DNA of 64,000 nt from Saprospiraceae bacterium (GCA_041392805.1 JAWKLJ010000001.1:4648501-4712500); one strand, 5' to 3'; numbered from the stretch's first letter, positions 1-9,791 are shown. Program-made: numbers and translations. The notes: generated from the letters alone by a model not told the origin.

Positions 1-1185
1 TCAAATCCCAGCGGTACGGAGGTACTTTCTGGTGCTTCCGCTAATGGTTGTGATAGTGTGGTTATGGTTAATTTATCCTTTATTAATACGGTGGAGGTAG
101 CGATCAATCAAACCCTTTGCCCGGGAGAATCACTTGTTATTAATGGACAGGTATATGACCAAAACAACCCTATAGGAACAGAGACGGTCGTAGGTGGAGC
201 TGGCGTATGTGATAGCGTATTTCAAATTAACCTAAACTTTTTTCCTGTGGCTAGTGCCAACTTAGCCATTACCATCTGCCCGGAAAGTGAGGTATTAATA
301 AATGGTACAATTTACAATGCAGGTAATCCGTCAGGGGTAGAGATACTTTCTGGGGCAAGTGCCAATGGCTGCGACTCTATTATTAATGTCCAATTAACCT
401 TTGAAGGACTTAGTGCCAACTTGAAAGCATTTCCACCTTCTTGTTTTGGAGAAAATGACGGAGAAATCAGCATTGAGTCGATTTTGGGAGGTGCGCCTCC
501 TTACGCAGTAGCTTTAAATGGCGGCCCCTATATGGCTATTTCCAACCTACCCATCAGTTTACCTTCCTTGCCCTCTGGGGCATATACCGTCAGTATTAAG
601 GACGTCAATGATTGTATGTTGGAGCAATCCTTAAGTATTCCAACGCCTGATGAGATTAGTGTCGTTTTGGGAGAGGACCTTTTCATTCGGCTAGGAGATA
701 GTGTCCAATTAGAGGCTATTGCGAGTGAACCCGGACTTACGGTGAGCTGGAGCCCACAGATCGACCTCAGTTGTACCGACTGTCTTAATCCAATTGCCAA
801 GCCACTATTTACCAGCCTGTATACCGTAACGGTTTCCAGTGGAAATACCTGCTTGGCTACCGATGATATCCGGATTGTTGTTGATCCCAAACCTCCCGTT
901 TTTATGGCGACTGTCTTTAGCCCCAATGATGATGGTGTTAATGACTTCTTTTTGGTTCAAACCGATGGGATTATTCAGGAGGTAAAATACTTTGCAGTCT
1001 TCGATCGTTGGGGTGCGCAGCAATTTGAGCGAAGAAATTTTTCGCCCAATGATGAAAACAATGGCTGGGATGGCACTTTCCGAGGAAAAGAAGCGCCAGT
1101 GGGTGTGTATGTCTATTTCCTAGAAATTGAACGCCCTGACGGCCAGTTGTTTCGACTAAATGGCGATGTGATGTTGATGAGGTAA
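1..1185 (+). CDS. C-terminal part of a secreted repeat protein with gliding-motility-type (T9SS type B) C-terminal domain
   Basis: The frame is open from base 1, so the start lies outside the window; 394 codons plus stop are visible. The visible part begins with two to three divergent repeats of about 70 residues, each built around a Cys-x-G/E start, a NGxxY core and a GCDS or VCDS end (for example SGASANGCDS). A SprB-like segment follows (SCFGENDGEISIESILGGAPPY), then a linker, and the last ~90 residues match the CHU_C / TIGR04131 gliding-motility C-terminal domain: FSPNDDGVNDFF, FDRWGAQQFERR, NGWDGTFRGKEAPVGVYVY. That domain is known to direct export by the type IX secretion system and surface retention. 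The role as an adhesin or surface polymer is inferred. The same repeat type recurs in the gene at the right edge of the window. Confidence 0.9.
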   Translation, partial: SNPSGTEVLSGASANGCDSVVMVNLSFINTVEVAINQTLCPGESLVINGQVYDQNNPIGTETVVGGAGVCDSVFQINLNFFPVASANLAITICPESEVLINGTIYNAGNPSGVEILSGASANGCDSIINVQLTFEGLSANLKAFPPSCFGENDGEISIESILGGAPPYAVALNGGPYMAISNLPISLPSLPSGAYTVSIKDVNDCMLEQSLSIPTPDEISVVLGEDLFIRLGDSVQLEAIASEPGLTVSWSPQIDLSCTDCLNPIAKPLFTSLYTVTVSSGNTCLATDDIRIVVDPKPPVFMATVFSPNDDGVNDFFLVQTDGIIQEVKYFAVFDRWGAQQFERRNFSPNDENNGWDGTFRGKEAPVGVYVYFLEIERPDGQLFRLNGDVMLMR

Positions 1186-1194
1186 GGCAATAGT

Positions 1195-1310
1195 CAATGG
1201 CAATATCAAATATCAATACCAATATCAATATCAATGGCAATATCAAATATCAATTTCAATACCAATATCAATATCAATTTCAATATCAATTTCAATTTTT
1301 CAATTCAATT
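1195..1310. repeat. AATATC/AATTTC hexanucleotide-like tandem repeat
   Basis: A low-complexity tract made almost only of CAATATC, CAATTTC, CAATACC and CAATGGC variants, with a higher-order unit of roughly 36-42 bp appearing about twice. It lies between two convergent genes. The one frame that stays open encodes only a Q/Y/F-rich string, so I do not regard it as coding. A shorter tract of similar composition occurs near 4550-4590. Confidence 0.8.
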
Positions 1311-1377
1311 TCAGTGGCGGCTATGTCGCTGTTATGGCGTTATGGTAGCTCGCTCCTGACAGTGCTTGTATGCGTTC

Positions 1378-1407
1378 ATTGGCGGCGAACGCCTGCTCGC
1401 CGCCAAT
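1378..1407. terminator. Perfect 11-bp inverted repeat between convergent genes
   Basis: ATTGGCGGCGA and its reverse complement TCGCCGCCAAT flank an 8-nt loop. It sits 14 bases from the carB stop and about 190 bases after the left-edge gene. There is no clear T-tract on either strand, so terminator function is only a suggestion; it may be a dispersed palindrome. Confidence 0.4.
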
Positions 1408-1421
1408 CATTCTAATCAATT

Positions 1422-4238
1422 CTACCTCGCCAGGTACATATACCGCTGACTATCCAACTCCCTAAAGAAAGGATCAGACAAATCTTTGATAAAGCGGATG
1501 GCCTCGCCCGTTGATTTCATTTCAGGGCCCAGGTTTTTATCCACATTTGGGAATTTATCGAAAGAGAAAACTGGCACCTTGATGGCAAAGCCGCTAGGCT
1601 GTGGTTTGATATCGAAATCGCTAAGCTTATGGGTACCCATCATGACCATCGTGGCAATTTTGAGATAGGGAACTTTATACGCTTTGGCGATGAAAGGTGT
1701 TGTGCGTGAAGCCCTCGGATTAGCTTCAATAACATAAACCTTGTCGTCCTTTATGGCAAATTGGATATTGATCAGCCCTCGGATATCAAGTGCCTTGGCT
1801 AGTTTTTCCGTATATTCCACCATGTGTGCTACGGCATCGACACTAAGGCTATAGGTCGGCAGTACGGCGGCACTATCGCCAGAGTGGATACCGGCCGGTT
1901 CGATATGCTCCATGATACCCATGATATGGACTTGTTCGCCATCACAGATCGCATCTATTTCCGCCTCCTTGGCTCGTTCCAGGAATTGATCAATCAAGAC
2001 TTTGTTGTCGGGCAAATGTTTAAAAATACTCAATACATGCCGTTCCAGTTCTTCATCGTTAATAACGATCCGCATCCTTTGTCCACCCAACACATAAGAC
2101 GGGCGCACCAATACTGGATAAGATACCGCTGCTGCAATCTTAATCGCTTCATCCGTATCATTGGCAACCCCATAGCGTGGGTAGGGAATTTCCAACTCCT
2201 TAAGCAAGTCAGAAAAAGCACCCCTGTCTTCGGCCAGATCCATGTTTTCAAAGCTGGTACCTATGATTTTAATACCGTTTTGATGGAATTTCTCGGCCAG
2301 TTTTAGCGCCGTTTGACCACCCAATTGAACGATGACACCTTCTGGCTTTTCCAGTTCAATGATTTCTTCTATATGTTCCCAGAATACAGGTTCAAAATAA
2401 AGTTTATCCGCAATGTCAAAATCGGTAGATACCGTTTCGGGGTTACAATTAATCATAATAGACTCGTATCCAGCCTCTTTGATGGCTAGTAGCCCATGCA
2501 CACAGCAATAATCAAACTCAATCCCCTGGCCAATCCGATTCGGACCAGATCCCAGCACAATGATTTTTTTCTTATCGCTTGGAATGCTTTCATTTTCTTT
2601 ATCGAAGGTAGAATAAAAATAAGGTGTATCGGCAGGAAATTCGGCGGCGCAAGTATCTACCATTTTATAGGTACGGCGAATTCCCAGCTTTTTGCGTTGC
2701 TGGGTGACCTCTTTTTCTTCAATCCGCAATAGCCAGGCAATCTGCGCATCAGAATATCCCATCTCTTTTATTTCTCGAAAGAAATCCTCGTGAATATCTT
2801 CAGCTACATTGTAGCGCAGGAGTTTTTGCTCCACTTTTACCAGGCGTTTGAGTTGCTTAATAAACCAGGGGTCGATTCTGGTTAGTTTCTGAACGGTCTT
2901 TTCGGGAACCCCCAAACGAAGGGCATCTTTCAATCGGAAAAGCCGGTCATCACTTACTTTTTCTAATCGCTCCAATACATCCGTGGTGCGAATCCACTCC
3001 TTTTTATCTGCCCCCAAGCCCATACGGCCAATTTCCAGCGATTGACAAGCTTTTTGTAGGGCCTCCAGAAAGGAACGCCCAATGCCCATGACCTCGCCCA
3101 CAGATTTCATTTGCAAACCTAGCTGATGATCCGCACCCGGGAATTTGGCAAAATCCCAACGTGGCATCTTGACAATGACGTAGTCAAGCGCAGGCTCAAA
3201 ATAAGCTGAGGTGGTTTTGGTAATCTGGTTTTTTAATTCGTCCAAATTATAACCAATGGCTAGCTTTGCTGCTATCTTAGCAATGGGATACCCCGTTGCT
3301 TTACTGGCCAACGCAGAGGATCGCGACACCCTGGGGTTGATTTCTATAACAATCAGTTTTTCTGTCTCCGGATCCTGGGCAAATTGAATGTTACAGCCGC
3401 CTGCAAAATTGCCTAAAGACCGCATCGCCAGCATGGCCTCATCCCGCATCTGCTGGTAAGCCGTATCCGAAAGGGTCATAGATGGCGCAACAGTGATGCT
3501 GTCACCTGTATGGATACCCATAGGATCAAGGTTTTCGACCGTACAGATGATGACCACATTGTCATTGGCGTCTCGCAACAATTCCAGCTCGAACTCCTTC
3601 CATCCCAGCACCGCCTTTTCCACCAGCACCTCATGGGTAGGGGATAGGCTTAGGCCCCTTCGTAGGGCAGCGTCAAACTCGTCCTTGCTGTGAACAAAAC
3701 TTCCACCCGTACCACCCAGGGTGTAAGAAGGTCGGATCACTAATGGATAACCAATCTTTTGAGCGGCGTCTTTACCTTCCAAAAAGGAATTAGCAATATA
3801 GGAAGGGGCAACTGCTAATCCAATTTTGACCATATGCTCGCGAAAAGCTTCTCTGTTTTCTGTCAATTCTATGGCGTCCAGATCAACACCAATCATCCTG
3901 GTGTTGTATTTTTCCCATATTCCACGTTTGCCAACTTCAATGGCTAGGTTGAGTGCAGTTTGCCCTCCCATGGTGGGCAAGACAGCATCAATCTGACGTT
4001 CTTGAAGTATCTGTTCGATACTTTCAGGGGTCAATGGCAACAGGTAAATATGATCGGCTGTAACCGGATCGGTCATGATGGTAGCGGGGTTGGAATTGAT
4101 CAAGGTAACCTCAATGCCTTCCTCCCGAAGGGACCGAGAAGCTTGGGTACCTGAATAATCAAACTCACAGGCCTGACCAATAATGATCGGGCCGCTACCA
4201 ATGATAAGAACTGATTTAATGGAAGAATCTTTGGGCAT
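1422..4238 (-). CDS. carB: Carbamoyl-phosphate synthase large subunit, short form without the MGS-like allosteric domain
   Basis: Catalyses carbamoyl phosphate formation from bicarbonate, ammonia (channelled from CarA) and two ATP, feeding pyrimidine and arginine synthesis. The protein has two ATP-grasp halves: GSGPIIIGQACEFDYSG at residues 14-30 opens the carboxyphosphate half, and GSGPNRIGQGIEFDYC near residue 562 opens the carbamoyl-phosphate half. ATP/metal loops EINPRVSRSSALASK and EANPRASRTTPFIAK are present in the respective halves. It is 938 residues against about 1073 for the E. coli enzyme. It stops directly after the second synthetase domain, so the C-terminal methylglyoxal-synthase-like domain that binds UMP and ornithine in E. 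coli is absent. I recall similarly short CarB proteins from other Bacteroidota, so this is probably a lineage trait. No carA is in the window. Confidence 0.95.
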   Translation of the reverse strand: MPKDSSIKSVLIIGSGPIIIGQACEFDYSGTQASRSLREEGIEVTLINSNPATIMTDPVTADHIYLLPLTPESIEQILQERQIDAVLPTMGGQTALNLAIEVGKRGIWEKYNTRMIGVDLDAIELTENREAFREHMVKIGLAVAPSYIANSFLEGKDAAQKIGYPLVIRPSYTLGGTGGSFVHSKDEFDAALRRGLSLSPTHEVLVEKAVLGWKEFELELLRDANDNVVIICTVENLDPMGIHTGDSITVAPSMTLSDTAYQQMRDEAMLAMRSLGNFAGGCNIQFAQDPETEKLIVIEINPRVSRSSALASKATGYPIAKIAAKLAIGYNLDELKNQITKTTSAYFEPALDYVIVKMPRWDFAKFPGADHQLGLQMKSVGEVMGIGRSFLEALQKACQSLEIGRMGLGADKKEWIRTTDVLERLEKVSDDRLFRLKDALRLGVPEKTVQKLTRIDPWFIKQLKRLVKVEQKLLRYNVAEDIHEDFFREIKEMGYSDAQIAWLLRIEEKEVTQQRKKLGIRRTYKMVDTCAAEFPADTPYFYSTFDKENESIPSDKKKIIVLGSGPNRIGQGIEFDYCCVHGLLAIKEAGYESIMINCNPETVSTDFDIADKLYFEPVFWEHIEEIIELEKPEGVIVQLGGQTALKLAEKFHQNGIKIIGTSFENMDLAEDRGAFSDLLKELEIPYPRYGVANDTDEAIKIAAAVSYPVLVRPSYVLGGQRMRIVINDEELERHVLSIFKHLPDNKVLIDQFLERAKEAEIDAICDGEQVHIMGIMEHIEPAGIHSGDSAAVLPTYSLSVDAVAHMVEYTEKLAKALDIRGLINIQFAIKDDKVYVIEANPRASRTTPFIAKAYKVPYLKIATMVMMGTHKLSDFDIKPQPSGFAIKVPVFSFDKFPNVDKNLGPEMKSTGEAIRFIKDLSDPFFRELDSQRYMYLAR

Positions 4239-4466
4239 TTTTAATTACAATTTTTACCGGCGAATAAAGAGGTGTTAGGGCTGGTCCAAATTGCGTGCAA
4301 AGATAGGAACTATTTGCTCCGATTGTAATGGAAATTGTTTTTTTTATGCAAAAAAGACCGGAGCTAGAGCGGTTAATTTTATATCCGTTTATTTTTTGTT
4401 GTTTAACCTTCTCATTATAAGAAGAATAGGTCCTGTGTCGCCGCGCCGCTGGCGTCCTAAGCCGCT

Positions 4467-4492
4467 GGTTTTCGAGCTCCAGCTCGAGAACC
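4467..4492. repeat. Palindrome centred on AGCTCC/AGCT
   Basis: GGTTTTCGAGCT and AGCTCGAGAACC face each other around CC, giving a nearly perfect 12-bp inverted repeat. A shorter relative (TGTAGCTCCAGCTACA) lies at 4512-4527 and a third at 44769-44792. Confidence 0.65.
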
Positions 4493-4511
4493 TGTCACTT
4501 CTTTGGCTGCC

Positions 4512-4527
4512 TGTAGCTCCAGCTACA
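4512..4527. repeat. Short AGCTCCAGCT palindrome
   Basis: TGTAGCT-CC-AGCTACA, perfect 7-bp arms, 20 bases after the palindrome at 4467. It has the same centre as that element and as the one at 44769. Confidence 0.55.
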
Positions 4528-4740
4528 TCGCCTCGGCTTCAATGGCAATTTTAATCAAAATCAAAATATCAATCAAAATGAAAATATCTCCTGTGTCGCC
4601 GCGCCGCTGCACCAACTTACCACACACACCCGCCACACCCCCGCGACTTTCAACTTACAACCTACAACCCGCTATATCCCATCCACACGACCATAACCCT
4701 CCACCCCTCCACTACCTGATCCAATTAGGTTTCGCTGGGG

Positions 4741-4868
4741 CTTGCCCCAAACCTCCACGTCCCCCCAAATAAAACTCCGCGATCTCCGCTCCTCCGCGTA
4801 ACTCCGCGTAACTCAACCGCTAGTCAACCCTCCAATAACTCTCAACCCTCCAATAACTCCCCGTCCCA
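4741..4868. repeat. Pyrimidine-rich intergenic repeat (CCTCCAATAACTC type)
   Basis: Strongly C/T-biased on this strand with internal direct repeats: CTCCGCGTAACTC twice near 4792-4812 and CAACCCTCCAATAACTC twice near 4826-4860. It shares the words CCTCCACGTCCCCCCAAAT and CTCCAATA with tracts at 30629-30668 and 34312-34362, so it belongs to a dispersed family. Confidence 0.6.
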
Positions 4869-4886
4869 AAAATCCCCCGCCTTTCC

Positions 4887-5582
4887 CTATTCCCCCACCT
4901 CAATATCAATAGCCTTGGTATAATATTCAATAGAAGAAACCAGACTGATTTCGTCATTTTCTTGCTGGTTGTCCTGGCGTTTCACCAGGTATAATTTCCC
5001 CGGACCGAGATGGAGTGGGGCAGTTTGCGCGGATTCTAATACGAATTCGATGGTTTTGGCCGGACCGCTCAGTGTAATGGAGTAGGCCTTGTTGTCCTTA
5101 TCAGAAAAGAAAAATACCAGTTGCTCGTTGGCTTTGATAAGGCCGCCATTAACAACGATTGTCATTCCTTTGGAACGACTGATTGCTCCTTTTAGAAAAA
5201 AATCTTCAACTGGGCTCATTTTTAGATGGTAGGCCCTTTGGTTACCCTCATCGTCTTTGAATTGAAACGGAAAATCACCCGTATACACCCCTTCTCTAAT
5301 GGATTCATAGCGAATTATTTTGGCTTGTATATTGCGCTCAACCATTCCACTGCTTTGGAAGGCTACGCCCCCTTCAATGTGTTTGGGCTTAGCTTCGTCC
5401 GGCGAAATCCCCTCACTAAAAGTTGCTTGGGCCTTAAGTTGGGATTCATCTGCCAAAAAACGAACAAAAAAATCAATGTATAACTTTACTTTTGGCTTTT
5501 CTTGCCCGCTAGCAGCCTCTTTGCACCCGCAAGCCAGAAGAAAAGTTCCTCCGAAAAAAATAACGAATAGGGTTTGTCGCAT
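4887..5582 (-). CDS. Predicted lipoprotein of unknown function
   Basis: 231 residues. The N-terminus is a lipoprotein signal: a short basic start, a hydrophobic stretch and the lipobox LLAC with Cys18 (a second Cys at 20 is also near a possible site). The mature part is mostly beta-strand-like (for example KLYIDFFVRFLADES, GMTIVVNGGLIKANEQL, AYSITLSGPAKTIEF) with no motif I recognise. A soluble domain anchored in an outer or inner membrane leaflet is inferred. It is monocistronic by spacing: the interval to carB is long and the upstream gene is divergent. Confidence 0.8.
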   Translation of the reverse strand: MRQTLFVIFFGGTFLLACGCKEAASGQEKPKVKLYIDFFVRFLADESQLKAQATFSEGISPDEAKPKHIEGGVAFQSSGMVERNIQAKIIRYESIREGVYTGDFPFQFKDDEGNQRAYHLKMSPVEDFFLKGAISRSKGMTIVVNGGLIKANEQLVFFFSDKDNKAYSITLSGPAKTIEFVLESAQTAPLHLGPGKLYLVKRQDNQQENDEISLVSSIEYYTKAIDIEVGE

Positions 5583-6126
5583 ATATAAGGACTTGATAAA
5601 AGCTCAAATATAAGTATTGATCGCTTTTTGTCAACGAATTAGCGCTGCTTTCCTTTTGGGAAAGGCGTTCTAAAAGGAAGGCCTTTCTCAGATTCATTAA
5701 ATTTATAATCCGAAATTTATATGGTATCGGGTATTACACCTATATTTGCGGGCTTTCTATGGTTTTATTGTCACCTGAAGGACGAAAAAATATATTACTT
5801 AAGTGATAGAAGAAGCTTTATATTATTGACCTTCGTTCTTTGATGGTACGTTTTGTAAGATAGAAGCCCAATTGCTAGTTAATTAATTAGCATTAATTGG
5901 CAAGAATCAATTATTTTTGTGAGATATTTTGACCGCCTGCTGACACCCTCACTTATCTGATAGCCCTTTTTAGAGCTTGCAATAGTATTACTCATACTTA
6001 TTGCAACTAATTGTTAATGCTGTAGGAAGCCTTTCGGGCAAAAGTATGAGAAAACTAAATTGTAATTTTAAAAATTGTATCCACCATTAATTGTTTTGAT
6101 CAGGATTTAATTAAACCCAAAACTAT
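5583..6126. other. Divergent intergenic region with two candidate -7 elements
   Basis: No gene seen. Facing right, TATATTTG at 5741-5748 and TATTTTTG at 5912-5919 fit the Bacteroidota -7 consensus TAnnTTTG, but neither has a well-placed -33 TTG. If either is used, the receptor operon starting at 6127 has a 5' leader of about 200-380 nt. Confidence 0.4.
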
Positions 6127-9100
6127 ATGCTACGATCCTTACGCTTAATGCTATTTTTTGTTGTAAGTACCACAGTGGCTTTTGGCCAAACTTCCCTCTC
6201 GGGAAAAGTAACAGATGAAGAATCATCGGAGGTGGTTATTGGTGCGACAGTCTTGCTCTTTAAAAATGAAGTGCAATTGTCAGGAACCATTACCGATATT
6301 GACGGAAATTACTCTTTTTCTAATATTGATCCTGGAACATACAGTGTTCAGGTGTCCTATGTTGGTTTTGGGGATGTAAAAATTACAGATGTAATGGTCT
6401 TGGCTGGAAAAGCCATTAAGTTGGACATCGAAATTGCAGAAGGGGTTACCATCGATATTGGTGTCGTCGTCAAAGGGTATAAAGTGCCTTTGATCCAACA
6501 GGATAATACGACCTCGGGTAATGTCATTACCAGTGATCAGATCAAAAACCTTCCATCGAGGAGTATTGCAGCCTTAGTGGCAACTACTGCCGGGGTCTCT
6601 AGTGCGGATGAAGGCGATGCGATTACCATTCGAGGCTCCCGGTCCAATGCAACGGATTATATCATTGACGGTATTCGCGTGACTGGCGCTTTGATTCCTG
6701 AGACGGAAATTGAACAATTGCAAGTGATCACCGGAGGAATGGAAGCAAAGTATGGCGATGCAACCGGGGGGATCGTTTCTATCATTACTAAGGGCCCATC
6801 TAATAAGTTTTCGGGTACTGCGGAAGTTGAAACTTCTCAGTTTTTGGATGAATTTAATCGCAACTTGATGGGACTGAGCTTATCAGGCCCTATCCTGAAA
6901 AATAAAAACAAAGTGTCTATTCTTGGCTATCGCTTTGCTGGACGTTATTCCTCAAGTGGAGATGATGACCCTCCAGCCGTGCCGGTTTACCGGATCAAAG
7001 ATGCCAAGTTAGCGGAGTTAGAAGCGAATCCCACTTTTATTCCTGATGGCGGAATTCAACCACGGGTTGCCTCGGAATTGCTAGGACCAGATGATGTAGA
7101 GGCTTTGGGGTACCAACCTTTTGAAGAGAGCCGTCGACTGGATTTGACCGCTAAACTTGATGCGCGGATTAATGATGCGATCGATCTTAGTCTTACGGGC
7201 GCTTATGCGAGTACCTACAACCGCTTTACGCCAGGGGAAGGTAATAGCACAGGGGCCAATTGGCGGGTACTAAATAGCCATAATAATCCGGTAACCGAAT
7301 TCGAATCTTATCGAGGTAATTTTCGGTTCCGCCACCGCTTGGGCGGTGAAGGCGCCATCCAAAATGCATCCTATGTCCTGCAATTTGGTTATGAAACCAA
7401 TAATAGTCATACCTATGATTTTAACCACGGAGATAACCTCTTCGATTATGGATATATCGGAAAATTTGACGTAGACTGGGTCCCTGTCTTTAGCAGGAAT
7501 GATACAACAGGACTTTTGGTGCACCAGGATTACCTGCGCGTGTTGAGGGGCTACAATCCTTCCTCCGTTAATCAGGTCTTGGCTAACTATAACCTTCCTT
7601 TTGGCTATGGCCCGGAAGAAGGGATTAATGGCCAGGTTCAGGATATTGTCACCCCCGAAAACTTCGCCATTCCTTCTTGGGCATTAGACAATTTTAGTGT
7701 CATCAATGGCCGGGTAGATGGAAGGTTAAATAGTGCATGGAATCACCATACCCATGTTGGCCAGGTGTATAACTCCAATGGCCGAACTGATAATGACCAA
7801 TATACTTTTAATGCAAATGTCGCTTTTGACTTTTTACCGGGTGGATCGGAGAAAGGGCGACATAATATCGAGCTTGGCCTTTATTATGAACAACGGACCA
7901 ATCGCTCTTATACCGTGGCGCCTTTTGGCCTCTGGACCCTCGCGCGGCAGAGGGCAAATGAACACCTTGAACAAGGTTTGACCAATGATGTAATTGGCAC
8001 TATAGCCGTACCTGGAACAGGAGAAGTAGCAGATATAAAGGGCTATTTTACCCCTGCTTCCATTGATCAAACCAACCTTTTTTATCGCAAGTTGCGCGAA
8101 TCGCTTGGTGTTCCCTTAGATCAATGGATCAATGTTGATGCCCTTGACCCCAGTCAATTGGATTTGAGTATGTTTTCCGCCAGGGCCCTAAACGATAGAG
8201 GCTTTATTGGCTATCTTGGATACGACTACCTGGGGAATGAGTTCGATGGCACTTTTGATGATTTTTTTAATACCATTGATCCCGCTACAGGCTTTCGCTC
8301 CTTCCCCGTGGCACCTAATCGGCCTATTTATGGGGCAACTTACCTGCAGGATAAATTTACTTTCAAGGATATTATCTTTCGGATAGGACTTCGGGTGGAT
8401 CGTTATGATGCCAATACCCGAGTACTAAAAGATATCTACTCCTTATATGAATTAATGGGAGCCAATGATTTTCACCAGGAATTTGGAGGCAACCGTCCTG
8501 GCAACATCGGAGATGATTACAAAGTCTATGTGGCAGGGCAACAAACGACCCAAGTAACCGCCTACCGCGACGGCGACCAGTGGTACAAAGCGGATGGTAC
8601 ACCCGTTAATAATCCGACTGACATTGAAGGGGTAAATTCTGGCTTGGTTTTCGGATTTGTAAAGGACCAAAGGGCCCGTGATGATGCCAATTTTATCAAG
8701 AAGGAAGAATTTGATACGGGGATTTCCTTCGAAGATTATGAGGCAAAAATCAATTTCATGCCTCGTTTGGCTTTTTCTTTTCCCATTTCGGAAGATGCCA
8801 ATTTTTTTGCCCACTATGACATCCTGATCCAGCGACCTTCTTCCAATACCATCGCTACAGCTTTGACCTACTACAATTTTGTTGACAATGCCGGTGCGAT
8901 TAAAAACAATCCAAACCTACGTCCAGAAAAGACGATTGATTATGAGGTAGGATTTCAACAAAAACTCTCAGAAAGTTCGGCGCTTACTATCAACGCCTAT
9001 TATAAAGAACTACGGGATATGATCCAGGAAAGGGTCATTTTCCCCGTGCCTGATATTGGGCAGTATACCACTTTTGATAATATCGATTTTGGAACGGTGA

Positions 9101-9777
9101 AAGGCTTCTCCTTAAAATATGATATGAGGCGTACCGGTAATGTTTCCGTTCAGGCCAATTATACTTTGCAGTTTGCCGATGGAACGGGATCTAATGCCAA
9201 CTCTTCTCGCGGATTGAACAACCGTGGCGTCATCAGAACGCTCTTCCCCTTCGATTATGATGAGCGACATCGCTTTGTTGTTAATCTGGATTACCGTTAT
9301 GCTTCAGGGTCATTTTATAATGGGCCGCGCATTGGAAACATTGATATCCTATCTGATTTTGGGATTAATTTTCAAACCACAGCGGTTTCTGGTCGACCCT
9401 ATACCATCAATAATGTTCCACAGGAGTTCTCTGGCAATGGATTTGCCAGTACCATCAATGGCGCCCGGCAACCCTGGACCTACCGCCTTGATGCAAGGGT
9501 GGATAAAACATTTAGGTTGAAAAACAATCTTGCCATTAACATATATCTGCGTGTTACAAATTTATTGGATCGCCGCAATATCATTGCAGTTTACCCATTT
9601 ACTGGTCAGCCAAATGACGATGGCTTTTTGAAATCTAGCTTCGGGGAAGACCAATTAGGCAACCTAACGGAACAAGAAGAGATCAGCTATTTGGCTTCTT
9701 ATTCCTGGCGAATATTAAACCCCAATTATTATAGTTTACCACGCCGATTCTTCTTAGGGGCATCTTTTAACTTCTAA
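6127..9777 (+). CDS. TonB-dependent receptor with carboxypeptidase-regulatory-like N-terminal domain
   Basis: 1216 residues, outer membrane. Signal peptide about 1-20 (ends VAFGQ). Residues ~24-105 form a CarboxypepD_reg-like beta-sandwich (SGKVTDEESSEVVIGATV, TDIDGNYSFSNIDPGTYSV). The plug domain follows at ~125-235 (IKNLPSRSIAALVATTAGV, ITIRGSRSNATDYIIDGIRV, EAKYGDATGGIVSIITKG), then a long beta-barrel ending in an aromatic residue (FFLGASFNF), as outer-membrane proteins do. Substrate unknown. It is not a SusC type: the classic SusC TonB-linked signature and a SusD partner are missing. Instead it heads a three-gene set with an exported 1357-residue protein (14 bases downstream) and a PorV/PorQ-like barrel. 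Confidence 0.93.
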   Translation: MLRSLRLMLFFVVSTTVAFGQTSLSGKVTDEESSEVVIGATVLLFKNEVQLSGTITDIDGNYSFSNIDPGTYSVQVSYVGFGDVKITDVMVLAGKAIKLDIEIAEGVTIDIGVVVKGYKVPLIQQDNTTSGNVITSDQIKNLPSRSIAALVATTAGVSSADEGDAITIRGSRSNATDYIIDGIRVTGALIPETEIEQLQVITGGMEAKYGDATGGIVSIITKGPSNKFSGTAEVETSQFLDEFNRNLMGLSLSGPILKNKNKVSILGYRFAGRYSSSGDDDPPAVPVYRIKDAKLAELEANPTFIPDGGIQPRVASELLGPDDVEALGYQPFEESRRLDLTAKLDARINDAIDLSLTGAYASTYNRFTPGEGNSTGANWRVLNSHNNPVTEFESYRGNFRFRHRLGGEGAIQNASYVLQFGYETNNSHTYDFNHGDNLFDYGYIGKFDVDWVPVFSRNDTTGLLVHQDYLRVLRGYNPSSVNQVLANYNLPFGYGPEEGINGQVQDIVTPENFAIPSWALDNFSVINGRVDGRLNSAWNHHTHVGQVYNSNGRTDNDQYTFNANVAFDFLPGGSEKGRHNIELGLYYEQRTNRSYTVAPFGLWTLARQRANEHLEQGLTNDVIGTIAVPGTGEVADIKGYFTPASIDQTNLFYRKLRESLGVPLDQWINVDALDPSQLDLSMFSARALNDRGFIGYLGYDYLGNEFDGTFDDFFNTIDPATGFRSFPVAPNRPIYGATYLQDKFTFKDIIFRIGLRVDRYDANTRVLKDIYSLYELMGANDFHQEFGGNRPGNIGDDYKVYVAGQQTTQVTAYRDGDQWYKADGTPVNNPTDIEGVNSGLVFGFVKDQRARDDANFIKKEEFDTGISFEDYEAKINFMPRLAFSFPISEDANFFAHYDILIQRPSSNTIATALTYYNFVDNAGAIKNNPNLRPEKTIDYEVGFQQKLSESSALTINAYYKELRDMIQERVIFPVPDIGQYTTFDNIDFGTVKGFSLKYDMRRTGNVSVQANYTLQFADGTGSNANSSRGLNNRGVIRTLFPFDYDERHRFVVNLDYRYASGSFYNGPRIGNIDILSDFGINFQTTAVSGRPYTINNVPQEFSGNGFASTINGARQPWTYRLDARVDKTFRLKNNLAINIYLRVTNLLDRRNIIAVYPFTGQPNDDGFLKSSFGEDQLGNLTEQEEISYLASYSWRILNPNYYSLPRRFFLGASFNF

Positions 9778-9791
9778 ATTCTATTAAAGCT

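Larger units (their letters stand above)
4239..4886. other. 648-bp non-coding, repeat-rich interval
   Basis: No convincing gene. It contains a 20-bp direct repeat (CCTGTGTCGCCGCGCCGCTG) near 4432 and 4589, two AGCTCCAGCT-centred palindromes, an AATCAAAATATC-type low-complexity tract near 4550-4590, and a C-rich tract at 4741-4868. Short open frames here have compositions that follow the repeats and no recognisable protein features. The carB promoter should lie at the left end of this interval, but I could not pick a clear one. Confidence 0.6.

Noticed and set aside
528..926. 132-codon reverse frame inside the left-edge gene
   Set aside because: The forward frame contains the CHU_C domain and family repeats; the reverse frame is a shadow.
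1197..1415. 72-codon frame across the AATATC repeat
   Set aside because: It encodes only NINTNININ- and QYQYQF-like low-complexity sequence.
4291..4772. Two short forward frames upstream of carB
   Set aside because: Their translations follow the local palindromes and C-rich repeats, with Pro/Ser/Arg-heavy composition and no conserved pattern.
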